Assembly (NCBI RefSeq): GCF_000741215.1
Contig: NZ_JGYX01000003.1
Span: 146,499 to 210,498 of the forward strand
Source of the DNA: Bifidobacterium pullorum subsp. gallinarum
GTDB lineage: Bacteria > Actinomycetota > Actinomycetes > Actinomycetales > Bifidobacteriaceae
DNA: 64,000 nt
Reading direction: 5' to 3'
Shown: piece by piece, positions 1-7,882 of the stretch
Layout: each line of letters begins with the position of its first letter
Position numbering within the stretch: position 1 is the stretch's first letter
Notes under the pieces: model-generated
Databases searched by the model: none
What the model was told of the DNA's origin: nothing
What the model saw: only the letters and a program-made list of their open reading frames with translations
Translations under genes and position numbers: made by a program

Positions 1-810
1 GTCGCGCCGCAGCCTGCCGAACCGCCACTTGGGATCGCCCCTGCCCCAGTACTCGGCATCCATCAGCGTCACGCAGTCCAAATCGCAGACCACGGGCTCG
101 CCGTCGCGGCGGATCAGGTCGATGCGCAGCTTGCCGTACTCGGTTCCCCGCCCCTGCAGGGAAGCGGCCAGCAAATGCCAGTCGTCCGCTTCCCGACGGA
201 CCGAGGCCTGCGGATCACGCGCCGACACCGTGGCGGCCGATGCCGACGCATCACACCGGAACGTCGCGGCATCCGTGAGCGGCAGCCCGTACCGATCCAC
301 CACCGACACGCGGATATCGCAGTCGCCGGCGACGGGGCGCAGGACCATCGAGAACTCATACCCATGCCCCTTTACGATCGACATCGCGCAGGCATGGGCG
401 TTCGCGCCGCCGCCGTTGTACCCCAGGTTCTCCACCCGGGCGGGCGCCGGTTCGATGCCATGCCCGCCGTGCACGGACAGGCGCGCATACCGGCTGTGCG
501 GATGCACCGGGGGCGCCGGACAATCAGTGGATACGGGGCGTCCGTGCTCGTCGGGCCGTTGCGTGCCGCAACTGACGGCCGACAGCCCCTCGAACTGCCA
601 GAACCGCAGCGGATCGGATTGGGCGCGCCACCGCTGCGACCCCTGCACGCGCAGGCTGTGATGGTCGAGGTACACGCCGTCGAAACTGTAGTTGTTCACC
701 ATATTGGCGTTCAGGCCGCCGTCGGCCCCCAGATTGATGTCCTCGAAGAACACCCCATACAGCCGATCGCTTACCGCATGCGTCGGCTCGCCCACCGTCA
801 CCGTCACCAT
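1..810 (-). CDS. GH51 alpha-L-arabinofuranosidase, N-terminal 270 codons, cut by the left edge
   Basis: This is the N-terminal part of a family GH51 enzyme that removes terminal arabinofuranosyl residues from plant arabinans, arabinoxylans or arabinogalactans. Near the start the motif LYGVFFEDINLGADGGLNAN (about residues 18-37) is typical of GH51 enzymes that carry an extra carbohydrate-binding-like region before the catalytic barrel. The visible end, VTLMDAEYWGRGDPKWR, is the usual lead-in to the barrel; the catalytic glutamates would lie beyond the edge. The ATG is preceded by GGAGGG about 11 bases upstream. No secretion signal is visible, so it is probably cytoplasmic. It is a different subtype from the shorter GH51 gene at 41582. 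Confidence 0.85.
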   Translation of the reverse strand, partial: MVTVTVGEPTHAVSDRLYGVFFEDINLGADGGLNANMVNNYSFDGVYLDHHSLRVQGSQRWRAQSDPLRFWQFEGLSAVSCGTQRPDEHGRPVSTDCPAPPVHPHSRYARLSVHGGHGIEPAPARVENLGYNGGGANAHACAMSIVKGHGYEFSMVLRPVAGDCDIRVSVVDRYGLPLTDAATFRCDASASAATVSARDPQASVRREADDWHLLAASLQGRGTEYGKLRIDLIRRDGEPVVCDLDCVTLMDAEYWGRGDPKWRFGRLRRD

Positions 811-864
811 ATTCCTATTATCCCTCCGGACACCCCCGGCCCCCGCGGCACACCGCATCCGACA

Positions 865-879
865 CGATACGTCGTATCG
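865..879. promoter_or_regulatory. Palindrome between GH51 and rpiR, candidate operator
   Basis: CGATACG-T-CGTATCG is a perfect palindrome with 7-bp arms in the space shared by the divergent GH51 and rpiR genes. Its position suits a regulator binding site, possibly for the RpiR protein itself. This is inference from symmetry and location only. Confidence 0.4.
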
Positions 880-971
880 GGGCCCATGCCCCTGCGGGGT
901 ACGTAGGCCCGGACGGCGGACACCGCCGAACACCGCGAATTCACCCGATGTTCATCCGGGCTTCAGTTCAC

Positions 972-997
972 CGCCCCCGCAGGCTCACCCGGGGGCG
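972..997 (+). other. GC-rich hairpin in the rpiR leader
   Basis: Arms CGCCCCCG and CGGGGGCG (8 bp, loop of 10) form a strong stem about 50 bases before the rpiR start. It may act on the rpiR transcript or be part of a promoter region; no T tract follows, so it is not a clear terminator. Confidence 0.35.
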
Positions 998-1048
998 ATA
1001 CGCTGGCCCCGTCCGCCGAACCGCAGCGGCTTGACCTAGGAGAACGAC

Positions 1049-1918
1049 GTGCAGACTTCCACGGGAATCAGGGAACGCATCGACCATGTGTACCCCTCGT
1101 TGCGTCCGGCGGAACGTGCCGTCGCGCAGTATGTACGCGATCATCTCGCCGAGGCGTCGGAGCTGACCGTGGGCCAGTTGGCCGAGGTCGCCCGCGTCAG
1201 CGAGCCGACGGTGATCAGGTTCTCCCGCAAGCTCGGGTTCGGCGGCTACCGTGAACTGCGGTACGTGTTGCGTCACCCGCAGGCGGAACGGCAGGCCACG
1301 TTCGACCCGCTGGAGGGATTCGACCTCAATCCGTGGGACAAGCTCGACGACGTGCCCGAGAAAACCGTGAACGCCGCCAAAACCCTGCTGGATGACCTGC
1401 TCGCCTCGCTGGACCGCAAGGAGCTGCACAAGGCCGTCTCGCTGATCACCCGGGCCAGGCTCATCGACATCATCGGCGTGGAGAACTCGATGGTGCCCGC
1501 CACCGACCTGTTCACCAAGCTCAGCTATCTCGGGCTGACCTGCCGGCTCAACGCCGACGCCTACATGCAGCAGATCGGCGCCGGGCATCTCGAACCGGAC
1601 GACGTGGTGGTGGCCTTCTCCCATTCGGGCCGATCAGCCGACACCATCAAGGCGCTGCGTCTGGCCAAGTCCCGCGACGCGCACACCATCGTCATCACCA
1701 ACACCCCGGACGCGCCCATCGGCAACTGGGCCGATGTACGGCTGCTGGCCGGCCGGGAGGACCGGAAGATCTACGGCAGCGCCATCTTCTCCCGCACCGC
1801 GCACATCGCCATGGTCGACATCCTCTACATGGCCGTAATCCTGAGCGACTACGGCCGTTTCTCCACCGAGCTCGACCGTTCGGGGCGCTACATCCAGGAC
1901 CGCGGATTCGGGGCCTGA
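1049..1918 (+). CDS. RpiR/MurR-family transcriptional regulator (HTH plus SIS domain)
   Basis: A 289-residue regulator with the two domains of the RpiR/MurR family. The N-terminal helix-turn-helix covers about residues 5-75, with the recognition motif VARVSEPTVIRFSRKLGFGGYRE. The C-terminal SIS domain (about 125-260) has the pattern VVAFSHSGRSADTIKALRLAK, which in this family binds phosphorylated sugars or amino sugars. It starts with GTG, preceded by AGGAGA at 1038-1043. It lies between a divergent arabinofuranosidase gene and the phosphonate locus, so it could control either one; a phosphonate locus under an RpiR protein would be unusual. Family assignment is firm, target unknown. Confidence 0.9.
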   Translation: MQTSTGIRERIDHVYPSLRPAERAVAQYVRDHLAEASELTVGQLAEVARVSEPTVIRFSRKLGFGGYRELRYVLRHPQAERQATFDPLEGFDLNPWDKLDDVPEKTVNAAKTLLDDLLASLDRKELHKAVSLITRARLIDIIGVENSMVPATDLFTKLSYLGLTCRLNADAYMQQIGAGHLEPDDVVVAFSHSGRSADTIKALRLAKSRDAHTIVITNTPDAPIGNWADVRLLAGREDRKIYGSAIFSRTAHIAMVDILYMAVILSDYGRFSTELDRSGRYIQDRGFGA

Positions 1919-1926
1919 ACCTACAG

Positions 1927-1949
1927 AACTACGCGCGATTCGTGTAGTT
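1927..1949 (+). terminator. Hairpin after rpiR
   Basis: Arms AACTACGCG and CGTGTAGTT (one mismatch, loop of 5) begin 9 bases after the rpiR stop. The run of T after it is short, so termination strength is uncertain. Between here and 2151 there is one more symmetric element, CGGACGG-ATG-CCGTCCG at 2032-2048, which may be an operator for the phosphonate genes. Confidence 0.5.
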
Positions 1950-2150
1950 TCACCCGGAGTTCACGTTCCTTTCCCCCACCTTTCTTCCGCGATGGCCGAT
2001 CGGCCGCGGCACCGGGGCGACGATGGAATTACGGACGGATGCCGTCCGGCCCCATAGCCGAACATCGAACCCAGCCGGCGAACGGGCCGGCACCCATATG
2101 ACGGACGGACAGACGCCCTTCGCCCCGTCCGCGGAAGGTAGTAGCGAACC

Positions 2151-2645
2151 ATGCTCGAACTGAAGAACATCACCAAGTCGTTCGGCGACACCCCCGTGCT
2201 GAACGGCATCAGCCTGACCCTGGACAAGGCCGGATCATGTCGATCCTCGGACCCTCCGGCGGCGGCAAGACCACGCTGCTGAACATCATCCTCGGCATCA
2301 CCGACGCCACCGGCGGTCAGATCCTCTTCGACGGCGAGGACCTGACCCGGGTGCCGATGGAGAAGCGCGGCTTCAACATCGTCTTCCAGGACTACGCGCT
2401 GTTCCCGAACCTGAACGCCTATGAGAACATCACCTACGGCCTGCGCAACAATCCCGGCGTCTCCAGCGAGCAGGAGATCAAGGAACGACACCCCGGAGAA
2501 CATCATCGAGCATCCGGTCAGCGACTTCGTGCGCGACTTCATCCTGCACCAGCTCGAGGTCAAGCGCAACAACATCTACTCGCTGTTCTCCGAGGACCAC
2601 GCCGCCGACCCCGCCCGCCGCGAACCGGCGCTCGTCCGCGCCTGA
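2151..2645 (+). pseudogene. Broken ATP-binding subunit of a 2-AEP-type ABC transporter
   Basis: The ATPase that should power the transporter encoded next door. It opens in one frame (MLELKNITKSFGDTPVLNG), shifts near 2230, and continues in a second frame with an intact Walker A (GPSGGGKTT) and Q-loop (FQDYALFPNLNAYENITYG). Near 2484 it jumps back to the first frame and to what is normally the segment just after the H-loop (NDTPENIIEHPVSDFVRDF), ending at 2645. The ABC signature, Walker B, D-loop and H-loop are all missing. About 165 codons remain where this family usually has well over 300. Reading straight through the first frame hits a stop soon after 2270. It cannot be a working ATPase as written; either a real pseudogene or an assembly error. 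Confidence 0.85.
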
Positions 2646-2660
2646 GAGGAGTGATCCACC

Positions 2661-5525
2661 ATGTCGGTCGAATCCATCCAGGCGGGCAAGCAGCTGCCCA
2701 ACATCGCCCCCGAGATCGTCAACCATGAGCGCCGCCCCTCCAAGCCGAAGCAGACCGAGCTGTGGGTACTGCTGGCGGTTGTGGCGGTCGCGTTCTGCGC
2801 GTTCCTGATCGTGCCGATGGCGCTGGTCGTCATCAAGTCGTTCCAGACCGGCGACGGCGCGGCCACGCTGAGCAACTACGGCGCAATCATCGCCCAGCCC
2901 GAGTTCCTGACCTCGGTGCTCAACTCGCTCAAGGTGGCGAGCGCGTCCGCACTGGTCTCGGTGCTGCTCGCGTTCCTGCTGGCCTACACGGTCAACTGCA
3001 CGAACGTGCCGTCCGGTCTGAAGAAGGCCGTCTGCCTGCTCACCCAGGTGCCGATGCTGCTGCCGACCATCACCTACGGCTTCGCGATCATCTACAGCTT
3101 CGGCAATCAGGGTCTGATCACCCGTCTGTTCGGCACCCAGCTGTTCGACATCTACGGCTTCACCGGACTGATGATCGGCTACGTGATCTACACGCTGCCG
3201 ACCTGCTTCCTGCTGATCAACAACAGCTTCCAGTTCGTGGACAAGAAGTTCATCATCGTCTCCCACATCATGGGCGACAAGCCGTGGACCACGTTCCTGA
3301 ACACCATCCTGCGCCCCCTGGTCGGCACGCTGGCCGTGGCGTTCATCCAGGCGTTCTTCCTGGCGTTCACCGACTACGGCATCCCGACCTCGGTCGGCGG
3401 CACCTATGACGTGCTGGCCATGACGCTGTACAACCAGATGCTCGGCTCGATCCCGAACTTCAACCGCGGCGCCGTGATCGCCGTGTTCATGCTGATCCCC
3501 TCGATCCTGTCGATCATCCTGATGACGGTCCTCGAACGCTACTCGATCCGCTATTCCAAGGTCTCGCAGGTCGAGCTGCCCAAGGGCCCGGTGCGCGACT
3601 GGCTGTGCGGCATCGGCTCGGTGCTCACGCTGGCGTGCGTGCTCTCGCTGTTCGCGGTGATTCTCGTCATCCCGTTCGTGAACGAATGGCCGTTCGACAC
3701 CTCGTTCACCCTCTCGCACATCACCGCCCTGTTCACCGAATCCGAGCTGAGCTCGGTGTACACGAACTCGCTGTACGTGGCCGTGATGACCGCCATCATC
3801 GGCTGCCTGTTCGCCTACGCCGCTGGCCTGGTAACCTCCCGTTCCAAGCTGCCCAACTGGGCCAAACGCGCGGTGGACTCCATGAGCTCGGTCATCAACA
3901 CCGTGCCCGGCATGGTGCTCGGCATCGCGTTCCTGTTCGCGTTCTCCGGCAGCTCGCTGCAGAACACGTTCTGGATCCTCATCATCGCGAACATCGTGCA
4001 CTACTTCGCCACGCCGTACCAGATGATCAAGGACTCCCTGACCAAGATGAACGGCTCGTGGGAGACCACGGCCAAGCTTATGGGCGACAACTGGTTCAAG
4101 ACGATCGTGCGCGTGGTCACCCCGAACGCGTGGCCGACGATCCTGCAGGTGTTCGGCTACTACTTCGTCAACGCGATGGTCACGATCTCCGCGGTCGTGT
4201 TCCTGACCGGAGCCCGCACCCAGGTCATCACCACCGAGATCTCCGCGCTGCAGCATCTGGCCGAGTTCGATCAGATCTTCGCGCTGTCGATCCTGATCCT
4301 GGCCACCAACCTGATCGTCAAGGGCGTGGTGGCGGCGGCCACCCGCGAGCGCGGCACGGTCACCATCCGCCAGCGCGTGGTGCAGGTCGCCACCGCCGCG
4401 ATGACGGTCCGCCGCGATTCCCGGCTCGTGGCCGCCGAACAGGCCTCCCGCTCCGGCTCCCCCGACTTCCCGCTGCCGACCACCGACAACCGTCGCGGGC
4501 GCACCATCTTCACCGGCACCCTCTCCGGCATCCTGGCGGTGCTGCTTGTCGCCTTCGGATTCGGCGCGTTCTCCGGCACCGCCGCGGCCGACGGCCAGGT
4601 CGTCATCTACACCAACGCCGACGACGAGGCCGTCACCGCGTTCCAGAACGCGCTGAACGCCAACAGGTTCGAGAACAAGTACGTCATCCAGAGCTTCGGC
4701 ACCTCCGAGCTCGGCGGCAAGCTGCTCGCCGAGGGCAAGGCGCTGGAGGCCGACCTGATCACGATGAGCTCGTACTACGTGGATTCGGCGCAGGAACGCA
4801 ACCATATGTTCGCCGACCTGACCGACGTCAAGTCGCAGCTGCTCCAGGACAGCAGCAACTCCACGGCCCCGGCGTACCGCCGGCCGACCACCGTGCAGGA
4901 GGGTGCGATCTTCTACAACACCACCGTACTGCGCGACGAGGGGCTGCCCGTGCCGCAGTCGCTGGCCGATCTGGCCGATCCGATCTACGCCGGGCAGATC
5001 TCGGTGACCGACATGGAGGGCTCCTCCACCGGCTGGCTGATGGTCCAGGCCATCGCCGACGCCTATGGCACCGGCGAGGAAGGACGCGAGATCCTGACCG
5101 GCATCTACCGCAACGCCGGCCCGCACCTGCAGATGTCCGGCTCCGGACCGCTCAACTCGGTGCGCTCCGGCGAGGTGGCGATCGGCTTCGGCCTGCGCCA
5201 CCAGGCGATCGCCGACAAGAACGAGGGCCTGCCGATCGACTACGTGGATCCCGAGGAGGGCAACTACTCGCTGACCGAGTCGGTGGCCGTGCTCGACAAG
5301 GGCGACCGGACGAACCCGCTGGCGCAGCGGATGGCCGCCGCCATCATCGACGCGGGCCGCCCCGAACTGCTCCGGACCTATCCGAACCCGCTGTACGTGG
5401 GCGAACAGGCGCCGGACAACGGTTCCGCGAACCCGCAGGTCTTCCCCGAGCCGCTGACCGTGGACCTGCTGCAGGCGCACCAGGACTTCTCCGAGGCCTG
5501 CAAGCGCGAGGCGCAGGGCAAGTAG
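2661..5525 (+). CDS. Fused ABC permease-permease-substrate-binding protein, probable 2-AEP uptake
   Basis: A single 954-residue protein holding the whole membrane and capture part of an ABC importer. Residues about 35-290 form one permease domain and about 320-560 a second, each with a cytoplasmic loop of the EAA type (IMGDKPWTTFLNTILRPL; LMGDNWFKTIVRVVTPNAW). A basic linker and one extra transmembrane segment (about 616-638, preceded by RRGR) lead to an extracellular binding domain (about 645-954, starting VVIYTNADDEAV), like iron/phosphonate family binding proteins. The topology is consistent: the permease ends in the cytoplasm and the extra helix carries the binding domain outside. Adjacent phnW and phnX point to 2-AEP as substrate. 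The start has GAGAGGAGTG upstream. Separate genes are the norm; the fusion is unusual. Confidence 0.85.
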   Translation: MSVESIQAGKQLPNIAPEIVNHERRPSKPKQTELWVLLAVVAVAFCAFLIVPMALVVIKSFQTGDGAATLSNYGAIIAQPEFLTSVLNSLKVASASALVSVLLAFLLAYTVNCTNVPSGLKKAVCLLTQVPMLLPTITYGFAIIYSFGNQGLITRLFGTQLFDIYGFTGLMIGYVIYTLPTCFLLINNSFQFVDKKFIIVSHIMGDKPWTTFLNTILRPLVGTLAVAFIQAFFLAFTDYGIPTSVGGTYDVLAMTLYNQMLGSIPNFNRGAVIAVFMLIPSILSIILMTVLERYSIRYSKVSQVELPKGPVRDWLCGIGSVLTLACVLSLFAVILVIPFVNEWPFDTSFTLSHITALFTESELSSVYTNSLYVAVMTAIIGCLFAYAAGLVTSRSKLPNWAKRAVDSMSSVINTVPGMVLGIAFLFAFSGSSLQNTFWILIIANIVHYFATPYQMIKDSLTKMNGSWETTAKLMGDNWFKTIVRVVTPNAWPTILQVFGYYFVNAMVTISAVVFLTGARTQVITTEISALQHLAEFDQIFALSILILATNLIVKGVVAAATRERGTVTIRQRVVQVATAAMTVRRDSRLVAAEQASRSGSPDFPLPTTDNRRGRTIFTGTLSGILAVLLVAFGFGAFSGTAAADGQVVIYTNADDEAVTAFQNALNANRFENKYVIQSFGTSELGGKLLAEGKALEADLITMSSYYVDSAQERNHMFADLTDVKSQLLQDSSNSTAPAYRRPTTVQEGAIFYNTTVLRDEGLPVPQSLADLADPIYAGQISVTDMEGSSTGWLMVQAIADAYGTGEEGREILTGIYRNAGPHLQMSGSGPLNSVRSGEVAIGFGLRHQAIADKNEGLPIDYVDPEEGNYSLTESVAVLDKGDRTNPLAQRMAAAIIDAGRPELLRTYPNPLYVGEQAPDNGSANPQVFPEPLTVDLLQAHQDFSEACKREAQGK

Positions 5526-5552
5526 TCCCGCCCGGACGCGTCCCTCCCCTTT

Positions 5553-5627
5553 TGCACGAATCGGCCGATTCTTACGTTGGCATCGCAACCATATGGCCGT
5601 TTCCGCAAGAATCCCCCGATTCGTGCA
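5553..5627. repeat. Long imperfect inverted repeat between the transporter and phnW
   Basis: Two 24-base arms (5553-5576 and 5604-5627) match at 21 positions in inverted orientation, separated by 27 bases. Lying inside a probable operon, the hairpin could process or attenuate the transcript and so set the ratio of transporter to enzymes. It resembles the other long inverted repeats in this window in form, though not clearly in sequence. Confidence 0.7.
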
Positions 5628-5681
5628 TTCCGCCCCCCACATCTGTACACCGCAACCATCAAGAAAGGCACACCCATCACC

Positions 5682-6854
5682 ATGAACCGCGACTACAAGC
5701 TGCTGACCCCCGGTCCGCTGACCACCACCCGCACGGTCAAGGAGGAGATGCTCTTCGACCACTGCACCTGGGACGACGACTACAAGGCCATCACCCAGAA
5801 GATCCGCGCCGACCTGCTTGAACTCGCCCACTGCAACCCGTCCGAGTACACCACCGTGCTGATGCAGGGCTCCGGCACCTTCGGCGTGGAGAGCGTGCTG
5901 ACCAGCGTCATCGGCGCCGACGAGAAGGTGCTGCTGTGCACCAACGGCGCGTACGGCGACCGTCAGGTCAAGATCTGCGAGCACGCCGGCATCGACTACG
6001 TGCAGTACGCCGAACCGTACGACCGGATCCCGGATACCGCGCATGTGGCCGAGATCCTCGACAACGACCCGTCAATCACCCACGTCTCGATGATCCACTC
6101 GGAGACCACCTCCGGTCTGCTCAACGACATCGAGTCGGTGGCCCGCGTGGCCAAGGCGCACGGCTGCACGTTCATCGTGGACGCGATGAGCTCGTTCGGC
6201 GGCGTGGACATTCCGGTGGCCGACTGGGGCATCGACTTCCTGGTCAGCTCCGCCAACAAGTGCATCCAGGGCGTGCCCGGCTTCAGCTTCATCATCTGCA
6301 ACACGGCCAAGCTGGAGGCGTCGCGCGGCAAGGCGCGCAGCCTGTCGCTGGATCTGTGGGACCAGTGGAACACGTTGGAGAAGGACGGCGGCAAGTGGCG
6401 TTACACCTCCCCCACCCATGTGGTGCTCGCGTTCAACAGGGCGCTGGACGAGATGAAGGCCGAAGGCGGCATCCCCGCGCGTTCGGCCCGCTACGCCACC
6501 AACAACCGCATGCTGATCGCCCGCATGAAGGCGCTCGGCTTCGGCACGTTCCTCAAGGAGCATCAGGGTCCGATCATCACCACCTTCACCTACCCGGAGG
6601 GCGTGAGCTTCGACTTCGCCGACATGTACGCGTTCATCAAGGAGCGCGGCTACGCCATCTACCCGGGCAAGCTGACCGACGAGGAGACGTTCCGCCTGGG
6701 CAACATCGGCGAGATCTACCCCGACGACATCCGCCGCGTGACCGAGCTGTTCGCCATGTACATGGCCGAGCGCGGACTGCTCGAACCCTGCGCCGGCACC
6801 ACCGACATCGCCACCGCCATCGAGGCGATGGACGAGGCGTCGGCCGCCCTGTGA
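5682..6854 (+). CDS. phnW: 2-aminoethylphosphonate-pyruvate transaminase
   Basis: A PLP enzyme of 390 residues that moves the amino group of 2-AEP to pyruvate, giving phosphonoacetaldehyde and alanine, the first step of 2-AEP breakdown. The fold type I features are clear: LTPGPLTTTRTVKEEML at the N-terminus, the PLP-contacting aspartate 167 in VDAMSSFGG, and the Schiff-base lysine 193 in SSANKCIQG. The glycine-rich QGSGTFGVES near residue 62 is the family's phosphate-binding region. The start at 5682 is chosen over an upstream in-frame ATG at 5577 because it opens the conserved sequence and has AAGAAAGG upstream. The next gene encodes the second enzyme of the pathway. Confidence 0.95.
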   Translation: MNRDYKLLTPGPLTTTRTVKEEMLFDHCTWDDDYKAITQKIRADLLELAHCNPSEYTTVLMQGSGTFGVESVLTSVIGADEKVLLCTNGAYGDRQVKICEHAGIDYVQYAEPYDRIPDTAHVAEILDNDPSITHVSMIHSETTSGLLNDIESVARVAKAHGCTFIVDAMSSFGGVDIPVADWGIDFLVSSANKCIQGVPGFSFIICNTAKLEASRGKARSLSLDLWDQWNTLEKDGGKWRYTSPTHVVLAFNRALDEMKAEGGIPARSARYATNNRMLIARMKALGFGTFLKEHQGPIITTFTYPEGVSFDFADMYAFIKERGYAIYPGKLTDEETFRLGNIGEIYPDDIRRVTELFAMYMAERGLLEPCAGTTDIATAIEAMDEASAAL

Positions 6855-6888
6855 CAACCCGATAACCGCATAGCAAAGGATGTATCTG

Positions 6889-7665
6889 ATGACCAACCGT
6901 TTCGACGCCGTGATCTTCGACTGGGCCGGCACCACCGTGGACTATGGCTGCTTCGCCCCCGTGCAGGCGTTCGTGGAAGCGTTCCGCGAGTTCGGCGTGG
7001 AGCCGACGATGGATGAGACCCGCCGGCCGATGGGCATGCTCAAGCATGACCACATCAGGACGATGATGGGCATGGACCGCATCGCCCGCGCATGGGAGGA
7101 CGCGCATGGCGCCGCCCCCACCGATGCGGACGTGGACGCCGTCTACAGCCACTTCGAGCCCAAGCTGCTGAGCATCCTCGACCGGTTCGCCGACCCGAAG
7201 CCGGGGGTGATCGACGCCGTGGCCGCGCTGCGCGAGGCCGGATTGAAGATCGGCTCGACCACCGGCTACACCGACGCGATGATGGAGATCGTCGTGCCGA
7301 AGGCCGCCGAGCTCGGCTACGCCCCCGACCATTGGGTCAGCGCCGACGGCACGCAAGGCTTCGGCCGCCCGTACCCGTACATGATCTTCCACAACATGCA
7401 GGTGCTGCGGCTGATGGATGTGCGCCGCGTGGCCAAGGTCGGCGACACGATCTCCGATATCAAGGAGGGCAAGAACGCCGGGGTGTTCACCGTCGGCGTG
7501 ACCGAAGGCAGCTCGCAGATGGGCCTGTCCCTGGCCGAGTTCGAGGCGCTCTCCCCCGCCGAACAGGACCGTGAGCGGCTGATGGCGCGTGAGGCGTTCC
7601 TGGAGGCCGGCGCCGACGCGGTGATCGACACGATGGCCGAGCTGCCCGCCCTGCTGCTGGGCTGA
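6889..7665 (+). CDS. phnX: Phosphonoacetaldehyde hydrolase
   Basis: A HAD-superfamily enzyme of 258 residues that cleaves the carbon-phosphorus bond of phosphonoacetaldehyde to acetaldehyde and phosphate. The nucleophile is Asp11 in FDWAGTTVDYG, and Lys52 in MGMLKHDHIR is at the position of the lysine that forms the Schiff base in this family. SADGTQGFGRPYPYMIF and VGDTISDIKEGKNAG are the later conserved blocks. The start at 6889 is preferred over ATG 6880 because AAAGGA ends 8 bases before it, whereas it would overlap the earlier ATG. It follows phnW by 34 bases, so the two are surely co-transcribed. Confidence 0.95.
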   Translation: MTNRFDAVIFDWAGTTVDYGCFAPVQAFVEAFREFGVEPTMDETRRPMGMLKHDHIRTMMGMDRIARAWEDAHGAAPTDADVDAVYSHFEPKLLSILDRFADPKPGVIDAVAALREAGLKIGSTTGYTDAMMEIVVPKAAELGYAPDHWVSADGTQGFGRPYPYMIFHNMQVLRLMDVRRVAKVGDTISDIKEGKNAGVFTVGVTEGSSQMGLSLAEFEALSPAEQDRERLMAREAFLEAGADAVIDTMAELPALLLG

Positions 7666-7770
7666 ACGCGCTCATCGCCCCGGCATATGCCGCAGAGGCA
7701 CGGTTCTCAAGGCGCACGATCTCAGCTCAGCCTCAGCCTGCGGCTCCAAGCCACAGCTCGTGAGAACCGT

Positions 7771-7863
7771 CTTCGGGTGCGTGTTGTCGTCTCCGCGCGA
7801 CAACACGCACCCGAAGTGATGTCTAGGATGCCGTGTTGTCGCATCCGTGCGACAACACGGCAT
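7771..7863. terminator. Two consecutive perfect hairpins between convergent genes
   Basis: The first hairpin has 19-bp perfect arms (7771-7789, 7798-7816; loop 8) and the second 16-bp perfect arms (7828-7843, 7848-7863; loop 4). Both stems contain TGTTGTCG near the loop, so they look related. They sit between phnX and the convergent hydrolase gene and probably stop transcription in both directions. A weaker 10-bp inverted repeat (7700-7709 with 7761-7770) precedes them. Confidence 0.7.
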
Positions 7864-7882
7864 TTGCGTATCCTCCGCCGGT

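Noticed and set aside
2478..6044. Minus-strand reading frame of 1,188 codons opposite the phosphonate genes
   Set aside because: It is antisense to well-defined permease, binding-protein and PhnW sequences. Its product is His/Arg/Gly-rich, the usual shadow in GC-rich DNA.
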